From Discostella pseudostelligera (lineage: Eukaryota > Bacillariophyta > Thalassiosirophyceae > Thalassiosirales > Thalassiosiraceae): 29,032 nucleotides of DNA. This document shows positions 20,301-29,032 of this stretch, in pieces (position 1 is the first letter of the stretch; every line of letters starts with the position of its first letter). The stretch is from NCBI GenBank assembly GCA_036940085.1, contig JALLBK010000293.1:1-29032 (forward strand). The letters are read 5' to 3'. The notes beneath the pieces are model-generated. The model worked only from the letters and a program-made list of their open reading frames with translations, made no database searches and was not told the DNA's origin. The position numbers and the translations under genes are program-made.

Positions 20301-22215
20301 GTGATACTTGTTGGGAAACACAGTATGATCTGTGCATTCGTCTTTACGAAGCCTCCGTTTTGTCCCTCTATCCAAGCCTCACTGGCGACCGTAGCAAACT
20401 CATGCAAAGAGTTAAAGATGTCTTTGAACACGCCACGAGCTTCACTGACAAATTCAAAACTCACATTGTTTGGGTTCAGATATTGGTAGCAACCGATATT
20501 TCAAAAGGAATTGAAGAGTGCCTCACAGCGTTATTGCATCTCGGAGAACCATTGGATCTCGATAATGTCGACCACAATCGAGTGTGCTCCGAACTAGTGA
20601 GGCTTAAAACACAATACTCTGACCTGAGACTTGATGGTATTTTATCAACAAAGCGCTTAGTGGATGCGAACAAAGTGAGAGCGATGAAGGCTATGTCTTT
20701 ACTCCTTTTCTTATGCAATCAGGCGCATAGCCTTCTGGCAGCGTTGGTGTGCTGCAAAATGGTGGAACTCTCAATGACTTATGGTACCAGTGATGATAGC
20801 ATTCATGGAATTGCAGCTTTTGCCTCCGCACTTGTTAACATATCAGGATTCATTGTCGAAGGCATCGCATGGGGGCGCACAGCATTATTGCTACTTAAGT
20901 TATCTGGCGATAAGCCAACTCTCATACCACCCGTCTACGCAACGGTATATGGGACAATTTTGGTGTTTGCAGGTAAGTCAATACGACGCATACTCGTTAC
21001 TTATTTGAACTCCAGACAATTCACACGAATATTTGTCCCTCGTTTTGTCCCTCGTCCTACTTTCTAATATCAAGAACCGATGCAATCATCATTGGAGCCA
21101 TTATCTCAATGCGTTCGCTTCGCGTACGACACTGGTAATACCGAATTCGCCCTCTCAGGTCCTATCTACTACCTCATGAGGAGCTTCGCCAGCGGGAAAA
21201 ACATCAGAATGCTTATTGGTGAAGTTGATGTATGCCTTAAACTGGCTGGGTGTCATTTTGGTTGTGATGCTTCCTTCAAGACACCATCGTACAAGGTATT
21301 CCTTCGATTCTTTTTCACACCGCTCTACAATATCCTTCACGAACTTGAGGGTGACGCACTAGTTCAAGATACATCGTTTCCTTTCAATCAGGAAGTCCAG
21401 CCGATGAACAACCATGACACACTGAAGGCCGCGATTGAAATGATGCGGTACAATTTCATTCTGTCAATTCTTTGTTCTCAAGTGCCCTGCGATTTCTTGT
21501 CCAGGAACATGGAACGGGCTCTCAAATATTCAAACATGTACTTTGAGTTTTTCATAGTAAGTCAAGCACTTGTGTATTTGCGCGTTGTTTGCTGATCTTG
21601 CGGATTAAAGAATCCAATCCTTTTCCCCGTAACCATGACAGGACAAGCCTTCGAAGATGATAAGTGGATCAGTCGTCAGCAACATATTTATCGATGGACT
21701 TATCAATTTTTACTTCCTGCGCCAAACGGGTAAGTCTTCCGACTTTATTTCTCTATGCTGATGCAAAATCGTCTACAGTTTCTCACACCTTTCATCACAA
21801 AGGAGATGAACGATACAAAGTTCGTGGTGAGAATGCCCTCCGTAAGTTCGAGGGGTGGGTGGCGTTTTCAGAGTGGAATTTCAAGAACAAGCTGCTCCTG
21901 CTTGAAGCCGAGTTTCACTACTCCATGAAAAATTCCAGCATGGCTGCGACTTGTTATGAAGCATCCATTGAGGCTGCACAAAAGCACAAGTTTATTAACG
22001 AGGAAGCTATCTCAAACGAACTTGCGGGACTTTTCTTTTTGGAAGAAGGACAGCGTGAGAAGTCGCTCTCATTCTTCGAACGATCCGCTGCATGTTATCG
22101 GACCTGGGGTGGTTTTGCCGTCGCAAGGCGGGTCGAAAGTTTCATCGAAAAAGAATTTGGCATTCACATTTCGCAAGGAATTCCGAGCGAACTTACGATT
22201 AACATGGCGGTTTAA
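17370..22215 (+). CDS. PknK-like AAA_16 STAND ATPase with degenerate kinase-like region and TPR-like C terminus
   Basis: Five exons, 1494 residues: 17370-18852, 18954-20972, 21075-21556, 21642-21729, 21803-22215; all donors are GTGAGT or GTAAGT. The start is the ATG-ATG at 17370 (context CAACC); an in-frame ATG at 17250 is possible. Residues about 5-50 resemble a helix-turn-helix-like leader found in diatom proteins. About 390-425 (PMRRFISDLLG… then FTSFEDVLSDLKQM) resembles the end of a protein kinase domain, but the catalytic part is not evident. KLYGRD leads to the AAA_16 domain: Walker A GHSGAGKS near 463-470, Walker B VLFFLDDLQWAD near 607-618, a sensor-like GSYRDNE, then PLTELVIQKTDGHPLHVIEF. 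The layout matches the cyanobacterial and diatom 'kinase-AAA-(GAF-histidine kinase)' proteins, but the C-terminal half here is helical TPR-like repeats with no output enzyme. Role: signal-responsive ATPase, inferred. Two in-frame acceptors (21779 or 21803) exist for the last exon. Confidence 0.85.
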
Positions 22216-22341
22216 TGCACATGAATCAACAGGTTGCCAAGATGATGATGCCAAGATGATGCAGTGCGNGATTAACATGGCGGTTTAATGCACATGAATC
22301 AACAGGTTGCCAAGATGATGATGCCAAGATGATGCAGTGCG
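22197..22341. other. Assembly gap: 72-nt direct duplication on both sides of one N
   Basis: 22197-22268 is repeated exactly as 22270-22341, with a single N at 22269. The duplicated segment includes the stop codon and the start of the 3' UTR of the AAA_16 gene. The same 72-nt length recurs at 25246-25390, so this is an unmerged contig overlap rather than biology. Confidence 0.93.
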
Positions 22342-22639
22342 CACTTTTAACAAGAAGGAGAAGAGGGCGGGGGACAAAGGAAGATCGAGAGGATAACATA
22401 ATACTATCATACCTTTTAGCACCTTCAATCCGTCGACGAAAAGGACAAGGTCAAAAGCCGATGTGTACCTCATTCTCCTCTCTCACTGATAGATCCTTTC
22501 CCATGCGGTCTTGCTCTCATAAGCACAAATCTCCACTACTACCCCCGAGACACATTTGAACGCATAGGGTTATCATCCCGCCCTCCTCCTAAATACACCT
22601 AATCTAATGTAAATAACCATCATCTAATACTCTAATTCC
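22342..22639. other. 3' intergenic region of two convergent genes
   Basis: About 300 bp between the AAA_16 gene and the convergent small plastid protein gene. I see no gene or RNA motif; it probably holds both 3' UTRs. Confidence 0.4.
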
Positions 22640-23362
22640 TTACTTTGCTCCGACATTGTCCACATTCTTAATGAGCTCTTGGACTTTTTCCTCCAAGCGA
22701 TCTTCCGCCTCTTGTTGAAGCTTCTTGAATTGTGCCTCGTAGTCGGCATCTTCAGCAAAGACGGTGGTGGTGACGCGCATCGGTCTGTTTGGTTGAGAAA
22801 TTGCGTAGTGTGTGAAGTGGATGAAACAAAACGAAAGGTAGAGAATACGGGGTTAGGAACAGGAATTTACGGTAACGGTGAAGCAATTTCGTCAAGGAAT
22901 GCTAATGGAACCGAGACAATATGAGGGACGAAATGAGATACCAAATGATACGGGTAGTTGACCCCCCCTCCTCCCACCTTCATGGCCTCCCTCTCGATCC
23001 TCACTCGAAATAATATACTCTCTCGGTTGTTTGCTCCGTGGATGCGTGTGGGATCGGAGAGCGATCGAAGAGCACGACAACTGGAGGCATCCCAACGACC
23101 TCAGACAAAAAGTAGCAGTAGAGTAGTAGTATCAGCAGCAACCCCCTGTTGCCCGATGCATCTCGAGAGAAAAAGGGAGGGAGCTCGAGGGGCGACGACA
23201 CTCCTCCCAACTCTCAACTCTCAACCGCTCGCCGGCAAGAGATTCTACCAGAAGAGGAGACGGACGTAGTACCCGTATTGCTTACCTGGAAACCGGGGCA
23301 AACGCCGAGGCAGAGGAGGCAATCATGGCAATGACTGCGGCGAAAGCAAATTTGGACATCAT
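22640..23362 (-). CDS. Small plastid-targeted protein with ASAFAP presequence
   Basis: Two exons on the minus strand: 23362-23286 (77 nt) and 22784-22640 (145 nt), joined across a 501-nt intron (donor CCAG/GTAAGC, acceptor AACAG); 73 residues. The N terminus MMSKFAFAAVIAMIASSASAF followed by APVSR is a textbook diatom signal peptide plus ASAFAP motif with Phe at the cleavage site, which directs import into the complex plastid. The mature part is only about 45-50 residues, acidic and helical (DYEAQFKKLQQEAEDRLEEK then VQELIKNVDNVGAK). I do not recognise the family; it could be a small thylakoid- or stroma-associated subunit. The intron is about five times longer than the others here and may hold regulatory sequence or a missed exon. 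The gene is too short to be found by length-filtered ORF calls. Its upstream region has TGGCGGGA sites shared with the divergent RAP gene. Confidence 0.85.
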
Positions 23363-23823
23363 GGCGATTATTCAATTAGGAGCGTTTGGATAGGGAGTAA
23401 TACTATGAGTGAATAGCGAGGGTGCTGCCGTCGGCCTGTCGTCGTCGTCTTGATTTGGGGCTAGCTGTTTGGTGTTTGCTTTGCTTGCTTTGCTTGCTTG
23501 TTGTTGTTGTTGCGGCGGCGATGGTGTTGGCGCCTCTTTTTCGACCACGAACGCGAACGCACGTGCACCATGCAAAAATTGAGCACAAGTGCGTCAGCAC
23601 GATCGGCGGCCAGACTGAATTGAAGGCAAATCCACCAAAGATCCGTCCCGCCATAATTTGTCGATCGCCGATCTTTCATTAGGCTTGAAGGAAATGTGTT
23701 TCACAATTTTTATCTGGATTTTGAATGATTTGTATCGTTCACTGAGTACTATTAATAGTAGGTAGCAATAGTTGCTCCGACCTCCCGCCACATAGCAGCG
23801 GGCAGCATAGAGCAGCATGCACC
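23363..23823. promoter_or_regulatory. Divergent promoter between small plastid protein and RAP gene
   Basis: 461 bp with TATGGCGGGAC on the minus strand (about 23645-23655) and TGGCGGGAGG on the minus strand (about 23781-23790), about 35 bp before the RAP ATG. No gene is supported; open frames here are shadows on a low-complexity GTT/CTT-rich stretch (23480-23520). Confidence 0.5.
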
Positions 23824-26800
23824 ATGAAAATGAAATCCGACGATGACGCCCGACGACGACACGACATTTCAGTAGATATCATTATTTACCATCATACTCC
23901 TCTAGGTAATCATGACCATCTCAGCTCATCAATGCGCAAGATGAGCTACATTCGAAGTAGTATCATGAATGGCAACACAAAAGAAATGATAACGCAGAGA
24001 CATACTCAAAGCCAGCGGCTGCGGCGGCGGCGTTTGCGATGTCTCCAGCCGGAGCAGATGGATGATGTGCGACGGTTCCTAGTCTGCCACCCGGCCCTTC
24101 TCCTCATACTCATCGTCCTTCATGCGAATGGCCATAGTTCACATAATCAGTGTGTTGTAGCCTTTGGAATGATTGTGATTCCATCGTCGTCATCGTTGAC
24201 GTCGCTGACTCCTCGTGGAAGGGGACCTACTAGATTTAGTACATCATTCGCATTGTCGTCATCATCTACGTCGGCAGCATCGTCTCGGGTTGTGGAAGAT
24301 GCAGAGTCTTCGTCATCACTTCGGCGGCAACAGCAACGATATTCGCCGCGCCCCAATAAGGGAAGAAGCAGAAGAAGAACAGAGCCCAACACGTCATTGT
24401 CGTCTTCGGTCTCGCAATCGCAACGAAAGCAAAACGATGTTTACGAAACGCTACCACCATCCTCAACAACATCATCATCATCATCATCATCCTTCCCAGA
24501 GATGAAAAATGAATCCATGGAAAACATAGAAAATCAAAGCATCCCATGGAATGCAGATTATGCCACCTCAATACGGACTCAGAATAGAATACAAAAGGCG
24601 GCGGTTCAGGCGGAAGCAAATATTTGGAACAATAGTCACAGTGATGGTGGTGGTGGTGGTGGTGGTGGTGGGAGTGGTATTGTCCACGGCAGCAGCAGCA
24701 GCAGGAGCAATAATGCCGCCGTACAAAAGGCAATAGGTACCATACTCCAAACCCTTCATGACACACCACCCGAATTATGCAATGCTGCCAACCTTGTCTG
24801 CGCGTTGACATTGTCTTCCAAGATATGGGAACGTTCCAAGATGAAGAGGCGGACGGTGAACACATCCTCTTCCTCATCCTTTTCCGCCAACAGCAACAAC
24901 TACAATAGCAATGCAAATCATCTCAATACCAACAAACACTATGTCACACTATTAACGCAAACACTCACAACACTCTCCTCACTTGTTGCCATACCCAACC
25001 AATTATCACCAAGACAATTGTGTAATGCCGCTTGGGCATTGGCTAAATTCGTTATGCATGATGATACTACTTTTACCAATGTCGTCAAAACTAAGATGTT
25101 GGGGAGAGTCACCACCACGACGGCTGCAACTACGTGGAATTTGCGAGAGGAGAGTAATGAGAAGGTGGAGCCAACAATGAGCGATGGCACGACGTCAGTG
25201 GCACCAGTAGTGACAACAATGGGAGCAATATCCGCATCGTCTCGAAAAATGGATGTATTGATCGACGAGATTTTTAATCTAATTGCACTTCGGGTCATTG
25301 AGCATTTAGAGGAGATCNAAAATGGATGTATTGATCGACGAGATTTTTAATCTAATTGCACTTCGGGTCATTGAGCATTTAGAGGAGATCAAGAAGCAGA
25401 GGAGCGAGATCAACGCAAGCGGCGATGCAGAAAAGGCGGTCTTATCCACCAAACATCATGCTGCTTCTGCTCCTGGACAACAGCAACAACATTCAGCGAC
25501 CATCATCATTATTCGACCTGGGGAGCTATCCATGCTTTTATGGGCCTATGCCATTGTTGGACCACGAGATCGACCGCCTGGGTGGGAATCGCCGCGGAGG
25601 TTGGATCGGCTATCATCGTCTTCCTCCGACGATGATTTTGTTGGTGGTGATGGCAAGTTCAACAATGGCAACTCCATCAGCGTAGATGTCGGGCAGATGC
25701 TGACGAATGATGCTGACTTAGTCACATTTGTCGAGTTGGATTCGTTTTCGACCTCGAATCACAAATCCAACAACAAGAATGGCAATGATGAAGCCCTAGG
25801 ATCATCACCTGATCGCAGGAGCAACACCGTTGATAGACTCTTTGACGCTGCCGCCATGGCCTTTTGCCAAGGAGAAGGTTCGAGGATTGTGGCAGCCGAG
25901 GAGGAAGAACAGGATCATACCACTCTTTTGTCCAATTGCACCTGGAGAGAATTATCAAATATTGCATGGTCCTACGCCACGCGTGGCGCGTACATATCGA
26001 AAGAATCGGAGAGGATGATGTCATTCTTTGCCAAAGAGGCAACGTCTCGGATAAGGTCCGGCATTGACGGCAGAAGTACGCGCAATGCTGCTGCCACAGC
26101 TATTTCGCGCGAGAATAATATTAGTAAGTTCCTCCCTCGGGACGCGATACAGATTGCATGGGCGTTGGGAACAATGGAATCAGACAATGTCAATTCCGGT
26201 GATTCTCTTGTTTATTTAGTAGATGCTATCCATGATTATTGGATCGGCAATGGGGATGAGAGCAATACCTCTGAATCAAGCAATCGACGACGTCGTCCCA
26301 TAGCTCAATGGACGTGCGCGGACTTGGTGCAAATGGCCACAGCAATGGCACATGGTCGGCTTGATAATCAGTCGGTATTAGATGCCATCTACCGAGAATC
26401 TCTAGGTAGGATTCGCAGCGACGACGGTACAGGACGTGGTGGCAGTCAACAACAAGGGCACAACAAAGGATTCTCAACTTCCGAAATATCAATATTGATG
26501 TGGGTCCAAGCTCGATTATACTTAACACCGAAATTTGGAGATGTTTACGCTGCATTCCCTGGCACGGCCTCTCGGGAACTCTTGCGGCGTATGGGAAGCA
26601 ACAACGAACAACTTCCGAAACGAATGAGACAGATTGGGTTAGGTCCGCAGGAGCAGGCCAATCTTGCATGGTCGTTAACCGTGCTTGAGAATTACAATGA
26701 CAATGTAGTGGCACTACTACAAAACATATTCCATGTGGCATCCTCAGCAATGTTGTCATCATCCTCCGATGAGGATGATGACAGAACTATCCAACTGGAG

Positions 26801-27501
26801 CACGCGCACCAACTGTGGCAATCCTGCTTTCTATTGAACAAGGACTGCCCCGACGCTACCAAGTTTGTGCCATTGGAATTCCGTAACTACCTCGAAGAGA
26901 AGTGGAAGCTTGAAAAAAGCCGATTGAAGCAGAGCAGCAGCCGTCACAGGGCTATCAGCCAAACGCTGGATCTAATGAAAGTCGCACATCGGAATGAGTA
27001 CGACGAGGATGTTGACGTTGCCATCGTGCTTGAGGAAAATAGTGTATGGACGCACACTGCTCAAAGTAACTTTGACGGGCTCACTGAGGAAGGGCATCGC
27101 AAAGTTGCCGTGGAGTTCGATGGACCACATCACTTCACTCGTACTGCATCAACGGGGAAGGATCTCTCCTTAATGAATAGTGGTGCCAAATTCACTCCTC
27201 GTGTTCTTGGACATACTGTGTTGAAGTATCGACTACTCAAGAGGAAAGGGTGGACAGTGATTCGTATCCCGTATTACGAGTTTGACAAAATTCCGTTTTG
27301 GGCATCGATGGTGAGTACGAAACTATCTTGTCATTCGATACACGTTCAACAGTTGCCATATTCACATTGCCATCGACATCTTAGGAACGACAACGATATC
27401 TCCAGCGAGCGCTGAAAACGCATGAGAAGATTGAGTTTAGTGAGATAGATGTGTCTGAATACAAGGCAATGCCATCAGCACGTCACTCGCGATTTGACTA
27501 A
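23824..27501 (+). CDS. RAP-domain protein with OPR-like helical repeats, probably organelle-targeted; broken by an assembly duplication
   Basis: Exon 1 is 23824-27310 and exon 2 is 27385-27501, across a 74-nt intron (GTGAGT to TTAG). As given, exon 1 is out of frame because of the duplicated 72-mer and N at 25246-25390. Removing 73 bases leaves 3414 nt and a single 1176-residue frame. An ATG at 24058 gives MDDVRRFLVCHPALLLILIV, a signal peptide, followed by CVVAFGM and a Ser/Thr-rich stretch, which looks like a diatom plastid presequence, so it may be the true start. Helical repeats of the OPR/FAST type recur: QLSPRQLCNAAWALAKF, TWRELSNIAWSYATRG, PRDAIQIAWALGTME, GPQEQANLAWSLTVLEN. The C-terminal RAP domain reads KVAVEFDGPHHFTRTAS, then LKYRLLKRKGWTVIRIPYYE, and exon 2 finishes it (ERQRYLQRALKTHEKIEF). 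RAP proteins bind or process organelle RNA. Tri-nucleotide runs encode poly-Ser and poly-Gly (24640-24672). Confidence 0.9.
24640..24672. repeat. (GGT)n microsatellite encoding poly-glycine
   Basis: A GGT run inside the RAP gene N-terminal linker, encoding a Gly tract; likely length-polymorphic. Confidence 0.8.
25246..25390. other. Assembly gap: 72-nt direct duplication on both sides of one N inside the RAP gene
   Basis: 25246-25317 is repeated as 25319-25390 around the N at 25318. Removing one copy plus the N (73 bases) restores a continuous reading frame, which shows that the break is artificial. Confidence 0.95.
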
Positions 27502-28440
27502 TCTATGGATGTGTCGCTGAGGTATTCTCCACGTCTTGGCTCCTGCATCAGAACCCCCATGTGCATGCAATTAGTAGTAGCAGAACTACCTAGCATGTTG
27601 CATGTGCACCATTGCATCAGCGTCACTTGTCAGTCAGCTTCGTGCATTGTCAATGATACTTATCCTCAGCTAGTGAATCAATGCTCCTGACAATGACAAG
27701 CCTACTTTTGCTGCTGTTACTGCTATCATTGTATCTCGATCTTCTGCATCCCTTAGCCTTGTCAGCTTGTTGCTTTTTAATTCACATCAGCACTACTCAG
27801 TCTCCTCATCCCCATGTTGTTGCATTAGTATCCCAATTCCGGCTCCACCAGTAGCAGCAGAACTCCACTCAGTATTGTAGCTGTCAGCACTTCATAGATC
27901 ATAGATCACCATCACACATCTCACTCTGAGCGGCTTCTTTCAGCATCACTCCTTGCAGCTTCCTCTAGAGTAGTACACACCTCCTATTAGGCATTGGCTT
28001 CTTGTGTCAACCATTGATACTCAGTACCCCTCCTTGGCCACAGCTGGGTGGGGTCATGTATTGCATTGTTGATACTCTTATTGATCAGTTTCCTCATCAG
28101 CACCAGCAAGACCATTTCTTGCCTTGGCTACTATTACTACTAGTGCCTAAGCCACCAGATAGTCCCAACCACTGCAGAGTTACAGGCCTTTACTACTTTT
28201 GCTGTACAATTTCCATGCTATATTTTGTCATGATAGAATCCCAATAGATGTAACAAAGACTTTTGGTTGGGACAAACATCCTGCAAATATGGTACTCTAA
28301 TCAGGTCACTCATCCTCCTCCTCCTCACTATCAGCATCCAGATCCAGCATCCTCGTCCTCTTAAAATAAGGGGCTCCCTCATACATGAACAGGATCTTTG
28401 AATCTTCCAATTGTAAATCAGATCCTGAGTGGTGGAGGGG
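27502..28440. other. Gene-poor region, nothing recognised
   Basis: About 940 bp with no ATG-initiated frame carrying a recognisable motif, no tRNA or snRNA signature, and no GGCGGG promoter element. Short words such as 'cagcagaact' and 'catcagcac' recur loosely. It may be RAP 3' UTR plus degenerate repeat sequence. Confidence 0.4.
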
Positions 28441-28454
28441 AGGCGATGTTAGCC

Positions 28455-28502
28455 ATGGCTAGGAGGAGGAGGAGGATGAGGAGGAGGAGGAGGAGGAGCC
28501 CT
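28455..28502. repeat. (AGG)n purine-rich microsatellite
   Basis: A GGAGGAGGATGAGGAGG-type run directly before the CACCTCTGC minisatellite; a strong purine/pyrimidine strand bias. Confidence 0.8.
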
Positions 28503-29032
28503 AACCTCTGCACAACCTCTGCACCTCTGCACCCTGCACTTGCACCTCTGCACCACTCCACAGGTCAACATTTCCACCTCTCCACCTCTCCACCTCTCCT
28601 CAACCTCTGGTGCACCTCTCAATCACAACCTCTACAACTCTACACCTGACACCTGGTAAGCACCACCTCTGTAGAAACTTTGCATCTCTTCACCTCTTCA
28701 CCTTGTCTGCACCTCTGTGCACCTCTACACATTTTCACCACCTTGTCTGCACCTGGCTCTACACCTCTGTACCTGCACCACTGCACCTCAACCCCTCTCC
28801 ACCTCAGCTTCTCTAGACACCTTCGCACCTTGTCTGCACCTCTGCACCTCCACACCCGTGCACCCTGCACCTGGTCTGCAACTGGCTCTGCAACTGGCTC
28901 TGCAACTGGCTAAGCTCCTGGCTCTGCACCTGGCTCTGCACCCCTGCACCCCCCCTGCACCCTGCACCTCTGCATCACCTCTGCCTAACCTTAGCACCAC
29001 AAACTCACAAACTCACCACCTCATCACCTCTG
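28503..29032. repeat. CACCTCTGC-type degenerate minisatellite, reaching the window edge
   Basis: Over 500 bp built from variants of CACCTCTGCACC with interspersed CACCTCTCCA and ACCTTGTCTG units. Between about 28870 and 28940 the array becomes a regular 12-bp repeat, TCTGCAACTGGC/TCTGCACCTGGC. Open frames in it are repeat translations, not genes. The array continues beyond the window. Confidence 0.92.

Noticed and set aside
24266..24916. 216-codon minus-strand frame rich in His/Cys/Met
   Set aside because: It arises from trinucleotide repeats antisense to the RAP gene; no domain is visible.
28398..29000. Several open frames at the right edge
   Set aside because: They are translations of the CACCTCTGC minisatellite.

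Overview
The window looks like nuclear DNA of a diatom, probably a centric one. This is inferred from several sequence features. A small secreted protein carries the diatom plastid-import motif ASAFAP after a signal peptide. Two large organelle RNA-binding proteins have similar signal-peptide plus 'AF' presequences. Most introns are short (about 65-100 nt) GT-AG introns. The gene families present are common in diatoms: a helicase-associated-like domain, a PknK-like AAA_16 ATPase, and a RAP protein. A DUF4200 coiled-coil gene of the flagellar type would fit a centric diatom, because centric diatoms keep flagellate sperm.

Layout, left to right. At 307-2169 (+) is an intronless Atg6/Beclin-1 gene. 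At 2669-7371 (+) is a 16-exon Argonaute gene. At 7596-8015 (+) is a small DUF4200-like coiled-coil gene. At 8085-11814 (-) is a two-exon, probably plastid-targeted PPR-SMR protein. A 5S rRNA gene lies at 12102-12215 (+). It is followed by a doubtful two-TM ORF and then a stand-alone P-type ATPase actuator-domain gene on the minus strand (13119 to about 13917), whose 5' end is unresolved. At 14010-14742 (+) is a helicase-associated-like gene with an in-frame internal duplication. At 14910-16802 (-) is a divergent NTT (ATP/ADP-type) transporter. At 17370-22215 (+) is a five-exon AAA_16/TPR signalling ATPase. At 22640-23362 (-) is a tiny plastid-targeted protein with a 501-nt intron. At 23824-27501 (+) is a RAP-domain protein with OPR-like repeats, split in this assembly by a single N flanked by a duplicated 72-mer. 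The right end (27502-29032) has no gene I can support and finishes in a CACCTCTGC-type minisatellite.

Themes. Two nucleus-encoded organelle RNA-binding proteins (PPR-SMR and RAP) and a small plastid protein point to plastid gene expression. The Argonaute is the most striking gene. The spliced model keeps the MID residues that hold the guide 5' phosphate but has lost at least two of the four slicer residues, and it carries a roughly 130-150 residue insertion in MID. Nearly every intergenic promoter region holds copies of TGGCGGGA(A) (reverse TTCCCGCCA), which resembles an E2F site; before the helicase-associated gene there are three at exact 20-bp spacing.

Limits: all exon models were built by eye from splice consensus and reading-frame continuity. 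No database or alignment was run, so family calls rest on recognised motifs.
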